Assembly (NCBI GenBank): GCA_012295275.1
Contig: CM022670.1
Coordinates: 20,258,698-20,289,197 of the forward strand
From: Chrysomallon squamiferum
Lineage: Eukaryota; Mollusca; Gastropoda; Neomphalida; Peltospiridae
Direction of reading: 5' to 3'
DNA length: 30,500 nucleotides
The position numbers were made by a program, and so were the translations under genes. Below are positions 10,574-21,085 of the stretch, piece by piece. The notes below the pieces were generated by a model that made no database searches, was not told the DNA's origin, and worked only from the letters and a program-made list of their open reading frames with translations. The number at the start of each line of letters is the position of its first letter. Position 1 is the stretch's first letter.

Positions 10574-10636
10574 CGGAAAGCCAATATGGCTCAACAATGT
10601 CAAGTCCATCTCCACCTCTAAAAGAAAATGGTACAA
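10574..10636 (+). CDS. eya: eya exon E (window exon 5), 63-bp phase-symmetric exon with Ser-Pro sites
   Basis: Acceptor TTTTTTCAG at 10565-10573, strong donor GTAAGT at 10637, phase 1 in and out. The first two bases complete Ala; it then reads ESQYGSTMSSPSPPLKENGT and gives the first base of an Arg codon. It lies just before the Arg/Ser patch that borders the Eya domain. It contains two Ser-Pro dipeptides (SSPSPP), potential proline-directed kinase sites. MAPK phosphorylation of Ser-Pro sites in the Drosophila Eya P/S/T region is established; equivalence here is inferred. Skipping would remove 21 residues in frame. Confidence 0.86.
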
Positions 10637-12434
10637 GTAAGTTTTGTATTACTAGTAGTCAAGTGCAGATCTTTGCTGTTTTAGTCACAATATGATAACC
10701 ATAGGTAAACAATAAACTGTTTTTAAAATGGAAGGCTCAATCAAAGAGTGTGAAGTTTAATTCACAAGTTTTCTTGTATGTTAATTAATTTGTTTACATT
10801 ATAAAATTTAGAATAATTTAAGTTTATAGTGTAGTCAGAAGTTGGTTACCAGTAAAATTGTCTAGATTGGCCAGTTCCTTATAACATAACCATTCACTGG
10901 TTATCAGATCATAATTTAATAATTGATTGGACATTATGTTAATAATCCAGCCTTTGATTGGTTGACTGGGAATAATGTATGCAAAGATCTAGCACTTGTA
11001 GAATAGATAGATCACTTTATAGTTGTTTTGTTGCACATTTTACTAACATACCACCTGAACATACTTACATAAATAAACATAAAAGAACAGATTGTAATAA
11101 GTAATTGGTGTAGTTCTAGCCTAAAGTATGACAGATCACTGGATCATTTCTTGTTGGTACTTATGTTAGGCTATTCCATTAAATGTGTCCTTACTAATTC
11201 TTCATATGCAACAGTACATGTACATTTCTGTTTATATATATAATAATAAAAAAACACTTGCTGCTAAATGATAAGAATAGCCTGTAGAGTGTTGGTAGAA
11301 GGATTGTGCATAAAAACATATCATTTAATAGGGAACTGACAACTAATAACCATTACTAGTAAAACGTGTTAGGTGGTGTTAAGTGAATACTCATTCATTA
11401 ATATCAGATCTATTAACTGTGCACCATTTCAGTAGATCTTTCATTACACAAATTTATTTATGAGCTAAATAATTTAAGCATGACTAGAGGAATGAACGGT
11501 TATTTATTATTTTCTTGCACTTAACTCAAAACATTTGTCATTAACTCTTGACTTTGTTAATATATTTGCCATTGTATTTATAATAAATTGCACCCATTGT
11601 TCTGTTATGAACTATCTCATTTAGTAAAAAATAAAATTATACAGTCATTTTATACAACATTTTTGCTTTACTGTCCCTGTCCAAGGCATTGAATTCTTAA
11701 AAACAAGGCCATGTTATTGTTCATTTTATTGAGAAAATTTGATTTTATCTTTCACCTTGTAAAATTGTTTGATATCAAGTCAGTACATGTAATAATGTAT
11801 AGCTTTATATTTAAGTGGATACACATTTTAGAGTATGGCTTGATATCAAATTGTTACATGTAACACTGCATGGCTTGATGTCAGGTTGTTAATGTAATAT
11901 TGTCTGGTTAATATGAAGTAGTAGCATGTTATCTTGTACAGCTTGATATCAATGTGTGTATCTGATTTATATCATATCATATTGTAAGGCTTGATAATAA
12001 AATGTATCACATCATATATGGATTACATCAAGTCGTATGATTATCTTGTATAGCTTATCACTGTCCTGTCATGTCATCTGTCATGGCTTGATATCAAGTT
12101 TGTATTATTCCATTAAGCTTGGCTTAATGTCAATTTATATTACATAAGGTTATGAAATTGTATCATTTTATCTTTTGTAGCTTTATATTATTTTATTAAT
12201 ACCATCTTGTTTGATTAGATATATAGTTTATTATCAAGTTGTAACATTAAGGCTCTATAGAGAGATATATAAAGATATATGTCATATATTACATCAAAAT
12301 AATGCATAACATCTTCCATAACCTGATACCATTTTGTAGTATAGTGTTTGGCAATAAACATTTATTGTTTTAAATGTTGTAATTATTAGGTTAATTTAAT
12401 TAAATTTAATTTATTTTTAAACTATGTTTTTCAG
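10637..12434 (+). other. eya: eya intron 5 (1798 bp)
   Basis: GT at 10637, AG at 12433-12434 after ATGTTTTTCAG. The left half is unremarkable AT-rich sequence. The right part, from about 11765 to 12330, is a degenerate minisatellite based on a TTGATATCAA palindrome. Confidence 0.85.
11765..12330. repeat. degenerate 35-bp minisatellite with TTGATATCAA core
   Basis: The unit starts GGCTTGATATCAA and continues with TTGTTACATGTAA and a TATTGTAT-like end. The clearest adjacent pair starts at 11837 and 11872 (35 bp). The palindrome TTGATATCAA occurs at 11769, 11840, 11943 and 12088. The spacings of 71, 103 and 145 are close to 2, 3 and 4 times 35, so intervening units have decayed but kept register. 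The 12-bp palindrome CTTGATATCAAG is at 12087-12098. Confidence 0.75.
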
Positions 12435-12586
12435 GAAGAGGTTCCCGATCTAGAGGTAGAAGTCGTACCCAGCCATCTCCTGGACCCGAGTCAGATCTGG
12501 AGAGAGTTTTTGTTTGGGATCTTGATGAAACCATTATCATCTTTCACTCACTTCTTACTGGTACATATGCTCAGAGATACGCAAAG
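12435..12586 (+). CDS. eya: eya exon F (window exon 6): basic patch and start of Eya phosphatase domain
   Basis: The exon is 152 bp, acceptor TTTTTCAG, strong donor GTAAGA at 12587, phase 1 in and 0 out. After the split Arg it reads [19 protein letters not shown], an Arg/Ser/Gly-rich linker. Then [18 protein letters not shown] and [13 protein letters not shown] follow. This is the conserved start of the Eya domain. DLDET is HAD motif I (DxDxT): the first Asp (codon 12518-12520) is the expected nucleophile, the second (12524-12526) the acid/base, both present. The stretch also lies at the start of the Six/Dach-interacting domain. The exon ends where other Eya proteins continue with a DP-type residue pair and the helical MEEMIF region, which is absent from this window. 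This exon gives the gene identification. Confidence 0.97.
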
Positions 12587-13854
12587 GTAAGAAACATTTT
12601 TTATTATTACCCTTCCAAAGGTTGAGAATCCCTTTTCTGAAATGGTTGGAACCTGAAATGTTATGGATTTTGAAACATTAGGATATAGACTGCAAACAGG
12701 ATGTAAGTCTGAACTCAAATTCCAAAAAAATAAGCATACACAAATACTATGCAGGATCTTTTTTTTTATATACATAATATTTTTTTTTATGTGCATAAAA
12801 AGATAAGATAATGTTTATATATGCTAAACATACAGAACAAATTTTGATTCAGGAACTTTTATGATTTCAGAACATCAGATAAGGGATCCTTTGTTCAAAT
12901 AATAATAATGTCTATAGTATCAGAATTTTTTTTTTTTTTAAATTGTTATGCTGATATAGTTTGGGAAAAATTCCATGACAGAAATAATGAAGTTACCCAT
13001 TTATAAAAAAATGTCTGGGCAGCACTAATCCTACTGATTTGGTGGACATTGCACTTACCTCATGCTTTGTATATGCATATGTCTATTAATGTAATGTGTC
13101 ATGTACAGTTACGATCATAGAGAGAAATAAATTAATTCAGTTTTGAAATTTATTTTGCTTCTGACATGATGTACTGTATGCTGGTTGACTGCTTGTATTG
13201 TCTGGATTTGCTGATTGGAACAATCGTAGACATATTAAACACATTCAGATAATATAGGTATTTGTATTGTTGATTTTTAGTTTTTTAAAATTTATTTATT
13301 TATTATGTTTTGTTTTCTTCTCTAATAATGATCATAGTGTACTTTTATTTCTTAAAAAATGTACATTACTACTATTTATAATTATACTTACTTTTCTGCC
13401 AATTGTTTAGAGAGTTTGATAAGATTTATTTTTTCTTGTTAACATTATTATCGGTTCATTTGAACTGAACAAAATATGTCACACTAAGTCTATTTTGAAT
13501 TGGTTTTAAATAAAAGATCACAGTTCATGACACACCATTTCTTTGTGTTTGAAATTAAAGAAACATTTGTGAAAATAAGTGAAACTACTCATTACAAATC
13601 CACAATTCACTTTGTTTAACTGTTTATAAGGCTATATCTCTTTACAAAAAATAAAAGTAAAACTAATTGGTTATAACAAAAGTGGCAAAACAAAAAGAGA
13701 GCAGCAAAAAGAAAAATGACTTTATTTTCTGATCAAAGAAGATTCTGATCCATGAAATGACTTCAATCATTCTACTAATTCCTAACTGTTTTAGATCTAA
13801 GATTAACTTACAGTGGAAACCAAATCTAATTTGTAAAGGTATGAAAATTAACCA

Positions 13855-14210
13855 GGTGGTTGGTGATGTATGGAAGTCCAGTAGGGCATGATCACTCATA
13901 ATTTATTGCCCTCCATGGGGGACCATAATGTGCTTCCCTTGTCCTTGTCACTCTTGGTCGTGGGTACAATTTCTTGTTGGGTCCTGACTTTATTTGTCCC
14001 CTGTGTGTTTTGGTGGTGTTCTGACATGACCTGAACTGTTAATATACAGTCAGTGCCCAGCTTGTCCAGACAGCTTAAAAATAAATGAGCCATGCATAAA
14101 TAGCTTTGGTTTGACAAATGAGCAGATGTTACAGGTGATGACATGTGCATGCTTAATGAACCATGGAAAGGTGTTTGAATGTAATAATACCATCTACATA
14201 ACAAAGACTC
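13855..14210. other. higher-complexity island in intron 6, unknown
   Basis: Non-repetitive segment with a stop-free minus-strand frame of about 100 codons. The predicted peptide is Ser/His/Thr-rich with no recognised domain and no clear splice sites. It could be a non-coding regulatory island or a decayed transposon; I do not call it a gene. Confidence 0.3.
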
Positions 14211-14621
14211 AAGCAGTCATTTATAGAAAGATTTTTTTTTTTTAAAGTGTGGGACCAAAAATATTATAAATGATCTCATTGCTTCAGTTACAAACTATGG
14301 AAATAAATTAACAGAAGACTCTTTTCAAAAATTATTTTATTACTGAAATTATGGCCATCATTAAAATATCTTTACATCATTTTAAGTTTAAAGAGTGTCA
14401 TTTTAATCTTTACTTGATTGATTATAGTCTCCTGTTATTCAAGTTATAGCTGTATTTAAAATGAGTGCAAAATAAAATTAAGAAGCAGTAAAATAAATAA
14501 ATAAATGAGAGGATGAAAATTATCCAGATGTTACAGTAATTCAGGATTTTATACTCAGTCACAAATTGTTGCATTACCATGACCATATTATTTTTTTTTA
14601 ACAGCATTTTAATTTTTTAAC

Positions 14622-14643
14622 TTTTTTTTTTTTTTTTTTTTTT
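14622..14643. repeat. T22 homopolymer
   Basis: Uninterrupted run of 22 T in intron 6. Confidence 0.9.
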
Positions 14644-14845
14644 ACATTTAGAACCTTTCTTCTCTAAAATAATAATTTAAAAACATTATTGTTATAACAG
14701 ATATTTGAATTTGGAAGTCTGATACTATAAGAGAAGAAACTCTTTTTACCATTATATGCACAACTCTTACTCTGAGTTTGCTGTAGACATGAAAGCACAT
14801 ACCATCGCCTTTGATACTTGATGCTATTAAGAACAGGCTAAATTT

Positions 14846-15030
14846 TTTTCTTTATCAGTGTTAATATAATTTTAGTGAGATAAGAATGTGTACAGTTTAC
14901 ATACTGGGAATATTTTCATTTTCAGCTGCTTTGTTGCTGTTAAGTCAAAGCATTCAGTCTCATGTGTTTTTCATCTGCTTGATTATTTATTCATCATTGC
15001 TATATGACACAATAGCTTTTCAAATTATGA
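14846..15030 (+). repeat. dispersed repeat, copy A
   Basis: About 185 bp clearly similar by eye (roughly four of five bases) to 20527-20712 in the same orientation. Shared landmarks are ATCAGTGTTAA, AATTTTAG, GAGATAAGAAT, CTGGGAATATTTTC, ATTCAGTCTCATGTG and TTTTCAT. Just after copy A, short GATAGAG/AAGGGAGAAA words recall the minisatellite that follows copy B. Confidence 0.8.
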
Positions 15031-16079
15031 TAGAGGAGAGAATGTAGGAAATCAATTGAGAAAAAAATGGAAGTAGTGTATCTGTCCTTGGCAGGTGGCA
15101 TTCACAGTGGTTTCAGCAATTTGTTGACAAGTTTTGAGCAGATAGCATGTGCTTTATTATTTTCTTATCAATATGTGGTTATATTACAATTTTTTGATAT
15201 TACACTGATAGAGATGAAAAGGAAGGGAGAAAAATGAAAAACAGACATTTTTATCATTGAACCAGCATGTTTGATCAATGATGTGGTAACAGCAGGACCC
15301 CATTTATATACTAAAATCGGAAATTCAAATTATTTACACATAATAATCACAAATACACCATTATTATAAACAAAGTTTAGTCATTTCATTAATTTAATTA
15401 TTACTGGTATTCAAATATATTCATTTTGTTATTATCAAAAATAATTAATCATCTTTTTAAAAAACAATTATTGAGTACATTTATTGATTTTTTAATTTTT
15501 TTTATCTAATAATTTTTTTTTAAATATTCTTAGTCATTTGTTTGTAAATTAAAATATTTAAATGTTTTGCCCACAGATGAATATATTACTCATTTGTTAA
15601 AACTGATAATGAAATGGGCTTAAAATACATTTGTTAATGTTCAGGATGTTTTTTTGTATTTTTTGTAGCCTTTTTGGAGTTAATTTTATTATCAGTTTGA
15701 ATCTGTGGTCAAACTACATGTAATATTTATTAAAATATACTTAAACCTCAATATTAATATCTTTAAAAGAAAACATTTTAGATCTATATAAGAATTACTT
15801 ACAGTTTGCAATAAATATGCCACTTATAAAAAATCCCATGGTGCTAAACTTGAAAACAAGCTACAGTTTATCTTTGCCATTTGTGAAATTCTTAACCAAA
15901 TGTTTTGACCCTGCATGTAATTATTGATTTAAACTGTTAAGTATATCACTAAATACAATATTTCTTCTTTGCATAAACAACAATATATGTGTGTGCATAT
16001 GTGTGTGTAAAAATTGAGATATTCCTTTTGTTCTCTGTCTTGTATAAAAATCAACCACATTTAAATAGAATCACAGAAC

Positions 16080-16600
16080 TTGTATATGCATTAACACCCT
16101 GTCACACAACAACAGTAAGGACAATGAGCCGTTAAATAAAGCTGTGTTGAACTGTAAATTGAAAAGGTTTTGACCCTGGTGTCATCAAATTTGTCATCAT
16201 GAAGATCTGCAAGATGTCAAAGCCTATCAGTCAATGCTTCACCAAGTCTTCTGATAACTCGCCACATTGAGAGTCTATCTCTTAAACTGTTTAAATGCAA
16301 ATTGCCAAAAGATGCGGTGCACACACTCCGTGTTGCTGCAACTGATGTTGTTTGTCTGTCAGGTTGATGTCTGGTTTGTGTCAAGGTACAGCGCTGCAGT
16401 AGCAGTGGAACCTGTTATACAGACTGTTGAAACTTTACATGACTTTATCAGCTATTTCTGTCACTCTCTGACATTATTGGTCTCCCATGCAGTGTGTCTG
16501 ATTGCTGCTGTGATAGCCATTAACTTCCAACACTTTTTAAGCTCTTCTCATGTACATTTAATTGCTAGGATGATTAATTCCTGAGTTATTTAAGCGTCCT
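16080..16600. other. higher-complexity island with octamer motif, candidate enhancer
   Basis: About 520 bp of non-repetitive sequence, visibly GC-richer than its flanks. It contains a perfect POU octamer ATGCAAAT at 16295-16302. A plus-strand open frame of 105 codons covers 16267-16584, but it begins with a TTG codon, has no domain, and is Leu/Val/Ser-rich. A non-coding function is more likely. The role is inferred. Confidence 0.35.
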
Positions 16601-17039
16601 GAAATATTACTGAATTCTAATTTCTGATGATTTTCAGAAAAAGGCAGAGAAAAAAAAACAAAGATAATCTAAAATCTATATTTAAAAAAAACAAATGTTA
16701 AATATTCCAAAAATGAAGAACTTTTAAACAAAAATTACTTCAAGGTGTCGTCATACTTGTTTTATCTTTTGAAATTTCACAAATTTCTAGAAAGTGATGT
16801 AATGCAGCATAGATTTCAAGATTTTCCTTATTACTTATAAAAAAATTAAAAAGTCAGTGTAATTGTTTTGCATACTACACCAATTTGTTTTGGTATCAGG
16901 ATTTGATCCAAGCAGATCTCAGACTTAAAGTTAACTATGTTCATACATTTATTTCTTAGCCCTTCTCCGAAACTGAAATAAAAGAAAATGTTCTGAAACT
17001 GTCACAGTAAATATTGATTTAATGTTTAAAACTGATAAG

Positions 17040-17400
17040 GCCAATATTTGCTTGTAGATTTCACGGGTGGATCCAGGTGTGTGTGTTGTAGCTTAAACAT
17101 ATCACATTTACCTTCTTCAAGGGACAGTATTTCCATCTTATTTAATCAGAAAGACACAAAACACAGGACTTTTATGGATCTGTTTTTCTTTTTCTTTTTC
17201 ACTTTGTTAAGTAATTACAGTAGTTTAATGGCTCTGGGAATTAAATTCAGATAAAACCCACTGCAGTCTGTCTTGTTCATCAGGGGAAATCATGTGCAAT
17301 GAAATTTATTGAACAAGGTCCAGAGGAAATCTTGGAGCATGAAGTATTTGAAGAAAATAATATAATTTGTCTCCCTTCTGGTTACTGGGTTTCACTTTTA
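17040..17400. other. moderately complex intronic segment
   Basis: Mixed-composition sequence without repeats. A short open frame here shows no recognisable domain and ends in a Phe-rich stretch. Nothing specific was recognised. Confidence 0.2.
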
Positions 17401-17546
17401 ATTGTTCTACTTTATTCTTTTAAGTTGATTTTTAACTAGCAATTTGCAATTGCTTAATTTAATATTGCTAGACATGGGTACTGATAAAGCTAGTATTTTA
17501 CTATTTTCGAAAAATACTATAGCTGGATAGATGTTTAGATGAAAAA

Positions 17547-17571
17547 CTGGATAGATGGATGGATGGATGAT
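17547..17571. repeat. short (GGAT)n tetranucleotide repeat
   Basis: A few GGATGGATGGAT units preceded by related GGATAGATG words from about 17525. Confidence 0.8.
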
Positions 17572-17929
17572 TGTATGAATAGAGATACATGCTGGGAGAT
17601 TTTTGAAAACTAAATATGTTTCTGTGCTTATGCTTCTCTTAATAGTTTAATAACAGTAAATGGCAGCACAGATTATAATCTTAAAATAGAAAAACAATAA
17701 TAACATATATGGCTTTTTTTTTTGGCTGCAAACTACATCATAAGAATTTTCTGCAAATTTATCAGGAAAAGATTTTAACCAAAGCTTTATTATTTAAAGA
17801 AAACTGTAACCTGTCATTTAAATGCCTCACTCAGCTTTTATTGCGCTTACAAAACAGATGTTTCTAATACTTGTAGTAATATCTGCATACATATATAATG
17901 TTAAAAAAAGAAGTTTTAATCTGTAGACA

Positions 17930-18185
17930 TATCTCTGTTAATTGAACCATATCTCGTGGCCTATGTCATCAAAGCAAAGTGTGTGTAATAACTATCATCT
18001 ACAGACGATATATCACAGCTAATCATGTGTTACAGTTAATATAGTGTGAGGTGGTCACCCCTGCAGGCCTTCCAGCCATAATGCAATATGTTTTATGTGT
18101 TCCAACAAGTCAGCCCACAGACCACCAAGGGTTAGGCTGACCTCCTCTGTAGAAAGGTGATCATTTTAATGATTATGAATTGATG
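17930..18185. other. higher-complexity island with homeodomain-like ATTA cores
   Basis: Non-repetitive segment with GGTCACC, CAGGCCTTCC and, at its right end, TTTAATGATTATGAATTGATG, which holds clustered homeodomain-type ATTA/TAAT cores. No open frame of interest. Candidate cis-regulatory DNA by inference. Confidence 0.25.
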
Positions 18186-18599
18186 TGTATCTTATCTGCA
18201 TGAAGACCAGATCTCATTTCAAATATATTTAAAAAAACTAAAAACAACAACAAAACAATAACAAAAACAACAGTAGAACTAAGAAGGCCTCCATATAGAT
18301 TTGTATTTATTAGAGTATGGATCCAGAAGCAATTTTGTTAATTTGTAGAATGTGATCTACAAAAATATTGTTTGCTTATAAGTTTTATATTCAGAGATTT
18401 ATTGTTTTTATCAAAATAAGATCAAGAATGAAATGGTTATATACAGACAAATATAGAAAAACAAATATATATATATATATAAACTAGGATCACATATTAA
18501 TGTACATAGATAAATATATATATTCCCCTATATCATCATTCACCAATTAGCCACTTTTTGCTAGGCTGAGGTGTCATTACTATCAAATTATTAAATATT

Positions 18600-18669
18600 C
18601 TATCTTACAGTCATGTACATAGATACATACACACATACAGGGACACATGCCTATACACATATACCTACA

Positions 18670-18706
<37 letters not shown>

Positions 18707-18713
18707 ACACACA
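18600..18713. repeat. (CA)n microsatellite with imperfect CATA-rich left flank
   Basis: An imperfect ACATACACA region runs into about 15 CA units at 18672-18701 and a further CA block to 18713. The His/Thr reading frame over it is an artefact of the repeat. Confidence 0.95.
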
Positions 18714-18839
18714 TTCACTTTCAAACACATACACAGAACAACTTGGCCAACTCTAACCAAAACTATCTTTTCTTGTTAGCACTGATGACTGTTTATCTTG
18801 CAGCCGTCCAGGTCTATCTAATAGACACATGAAAGTACT

Positions 18840-19300
18840 TGTTTTTATGTGATGGCAGCACCTTACCAGATGTTGCTGCCCTTCTAGCACTCCATTACAT
18901 GCTACGTCATTTGTAGCCACAACCTCGCTCACGCACTGCTCGCATACCGCTCACACAATGCTCAAACAACCATGCAGATGTGAGGTGGCCATGTTATCGG
19001 GGAACTCTGATAAGACTTGATTGAAAGTTGATTTGCCAAGAGATTTAATGAGTCCAACTGACAGAGCTAATTGAGGTCTTGTGACCTAAACTTGACAGGG
19101 AGAAATTTTAATTTACTATTTCAGCCGCCATCAAAGAGCCATGTTCAAAAATTAGTCTTGTTTGTGTCAGTGACATATTTTGAAGATCACTGGCCGTAAA
19201 ATAATAAATGAAATTAATATTGGTTTTGGAAAATTTGTTGAGGCTTTCGTCTGCTCCGTTGACATGAAGCCATTAAATATCAGAACGTTTGAAATGTGTT
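18840..19300. other. higher-complexity, CpG-containing island; candidate enhancer
   Basis: Features seen: a GGCAGCA/TGCTGCC inverted repeat (18854-18860 and 18874-18880, 13-base loop), four degenerate 10-12 bp units with CGCTCAC/GCTCGCA words around 18924-18970, and AGGTCT-TG-TGACCT at 19074-19087, which is two nuclear-receptor-like half-sites inverted with a 2-base gap. CpG is locally frequent compared with the rest of the intron. No plausible exon. A regulatory role is inferred. Confidence 0.4.
19074..19087. promoter_or_regulatory. nuclear-receptor-like inverted half-sites (IR2)
   Basis: AGGTCT, two bases, then TGACCT. Reading TGACCT on the other strand gives AGGTCA, a perfect half-site; the left one differs by one base. 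Binding is not shown. Confidence 0.3.
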
Positions 19301-19429
19301 GTCATAAAGCTGTTATTAACTGAAACATTTTTAAAGAATTGTTAATGTTTTAAATAATTGATTACAGTTTTGTTCTTAGCTTTATTTTACTTGTGCAGCT
19401 AATATTAAAAAAAAAAAAAAGAAGAGAAG

Positions 19430-19430
19430 T

Positions 19431-19462
<32 letters not shown>

Positions 19463-19486
19463 TTATTATTATTATTATTATTTATT
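19430..19486. repeat. (TTTA)n / (TTA)n compound microsatellite
   Basis: About seven TTTA units followed by about six TTA units in intron 6. Confidence 0.95.
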
Positions 19487-20011
19487 GGGGTCTTTTTATG
19501 ATTATTTTTCTCTGTTTTAAGACAAAATTTATGAATGTTTAAAAACATTTTTTTCTTTCTTTTTTTCTACAACCAAATGTGATTCATCACAAAAAGCAAG
19601 TGAAGTGCTGATTTCACTAATATTTCATGGACATGTTTTTCTTCTAAATTTGACCTGAGCATCAAGCTCTTTTTATTGTTTGCTTATCTATAAAGTTAAT
19701 ATTTTTTGATTGACAACTGTTGTTTTGCTTGTTATGCTAAATTTCTCTTTGATGGGTATGGGCATTTGATTTCCTGCTTGTACACACACATGTATACATT
19801 AGTAAATATTTATTACTATTTAATAACAGAGCAATATTAATCAGTATTGTCTCAGTTTCAAAATAATTTTTTTTATTTCATGACACATGCTGTGTATTTA
19901 ATCACATGATTGTTCATCTTTGACAGTCATTTTGATCTATCACTTTTTTAACATAATGTTAAAAATTAAGTTAATTTTTAAATTAAAAAAAAAATTATAA
20001 CTGAACTTTGA

Positions 20012-20015
<4 letters not shown>

Positions 20016-20052
<37 letters not shown>

Positions 20053-20064
20053 TTATTTATTTAA
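20016..20064. repeat. (AT)n microsatellite with (TTTA)n tail
   Basis: About 16 AT units to 20048 followed by four TTTA units. Confidence 0.95.
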
Positions 20065-20217
20065 ATAAGTAAATATTTAATGGTTTGTGTATTTTGGTAG
20101 AAAAATAACATTTTTATACATATGTGTGTTGTATAATAACTTCCAAAAAAAAATCATTAAAGTCATATTTTGTTGAAAATAAATACTTACAGATTTTAAA
20201 ATATGTATGGGTCTACT

Positions 20218-20218
<1 letters not shown>

Positions 20219-20262
<44 letters not shown>
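20219..20262. repeat. (ATA)n microsatellite
   Basis: About 14 perfect AAT triplets. The poly-Asn reading frame across it is produced by the repeat. Confidence 0.95.
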
Positions 20263-20526
20263 TAATGTCCTTGGAGGAAGAATTTAAGACTTTTTGTAAT
20301 AAATATTTCTTTAACTATAGAAATATTTTTGAAATGAAATAGATCTATATATGTGCAAGAACTAAAAATGTTTTATCATAACTTGTAAATCTTTTACACA
20401 TGAATTGTAAAAATTAAAAAAACACAAGTAATAATATGGTATTAATTATATAAAAATATCAGTCCTTAAGAGTGAAGAAAAAGAAAACATAATTTCCAGA
20501 TAAAAATGTAATAATTTTAATGTAAA

Positions 20527-20712
20527 ATTTCTCACTATCAGTGTTAACATAATTTTAGAGAGATAAGAATATGTGCAGTTCACATGCTGGGAATATTTTC
20601 TTTTTCAGTTGCTTAGACACTTGCTGTGAAAAAAATTCAGTCTCATGTGGTTTTCATTTGCTTAATTATTTGCTTATCATTTCTGCATGATACAGTACCT
20701 TCTTATTGTGAT
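20527..20712 (+). repeat. dispersed repeat, copy B
   Basis: Partner of 14846-15030, same orientation, with matching landmarks from ATCAGTGTTAA to the GATAC.GTA/GACACAATAG end. It leads directly into the 35-bp minisatellite at 20710-20990. Confidence 0.8.
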
Positions 20713-20990
20713 GGATTTGAAAATGAAGAGATGGGGAGAATTTGTTGATAGATAGGAATTCATGGAAGGAATCACTGTTAAATGGGAAAAGAAAGGGATA
20801 GTAGGAATTGCTGATAAACTGAAAAAGAAGGGATGGGGGAATCATAATAGATTGAAAAGAAAAGGACAAGGGGACTTGGTGATGGATTTTAAAAGGCATG
20901 ATAGTGGGGAAATGTTGATAGATTGAAAAAAACAAAAAAAGGAATAGGGGCAATTGCTGATGAAAGAGAAAGGATTGGGGCATGTGCTGA
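20710..20990. repeat. degenerate ~35-bp minisatellite
   Basis: About eight units of the form GATAGATTGAAAA, then AAGGGAT.GGGGAAT and TTGCT. Starts are near 20710, 20747, 20777, 20813, 20846, 20881, 20917 and 20959 (spacing 30-42, mean about 35). It is purine-rich on the plus strand. It explains the repetitive Phe/Pro/Ser minus-strand frame here. Confidence 0.8.
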
Positions 20991-21085
20991 CATGTGTCAG
21001 TTCAGAATGTTATTAATAGATCTTAATGGCTTCTGCATGGTTGTTTCTTATTTTTAGAAGATAATAATTATATAGGGTTAATACT

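Noticed and set aside
11765-12330. CRISPR-like array
   Set aside because: Units are contiguous and decayed, without constant repeats separated by unique spacers, and the host is a eukaryote.
12548-12796. Minus-strand frame overlapping the end of exon F
   Set aside because: Antisense shadow of the eya exon and adjacent intron, without a domain.
16267-16584. 105-codon plus-strand frame considered as a further eya exon
   Set aside because: It lacks any Eya-domain residues (no MEEMIF or ADTHLFF-like stretch) and has no matching acceptor/donor pair; better regarded as non-coding.
20124-20342. Frame with a poly-Asn run
   Set aside because: Poly-Asn comes from the (AAT)n microsatellite; flanks are AT-rich and contain no known motif.
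20666-20983. 105-codon Phe/Pro/Ser minus-strand frame
   Set aside because: It is a minisatellite read in one frame: unit lengths vary (30-42 bp), so the peptide repeat is not maintained as a protein would be.
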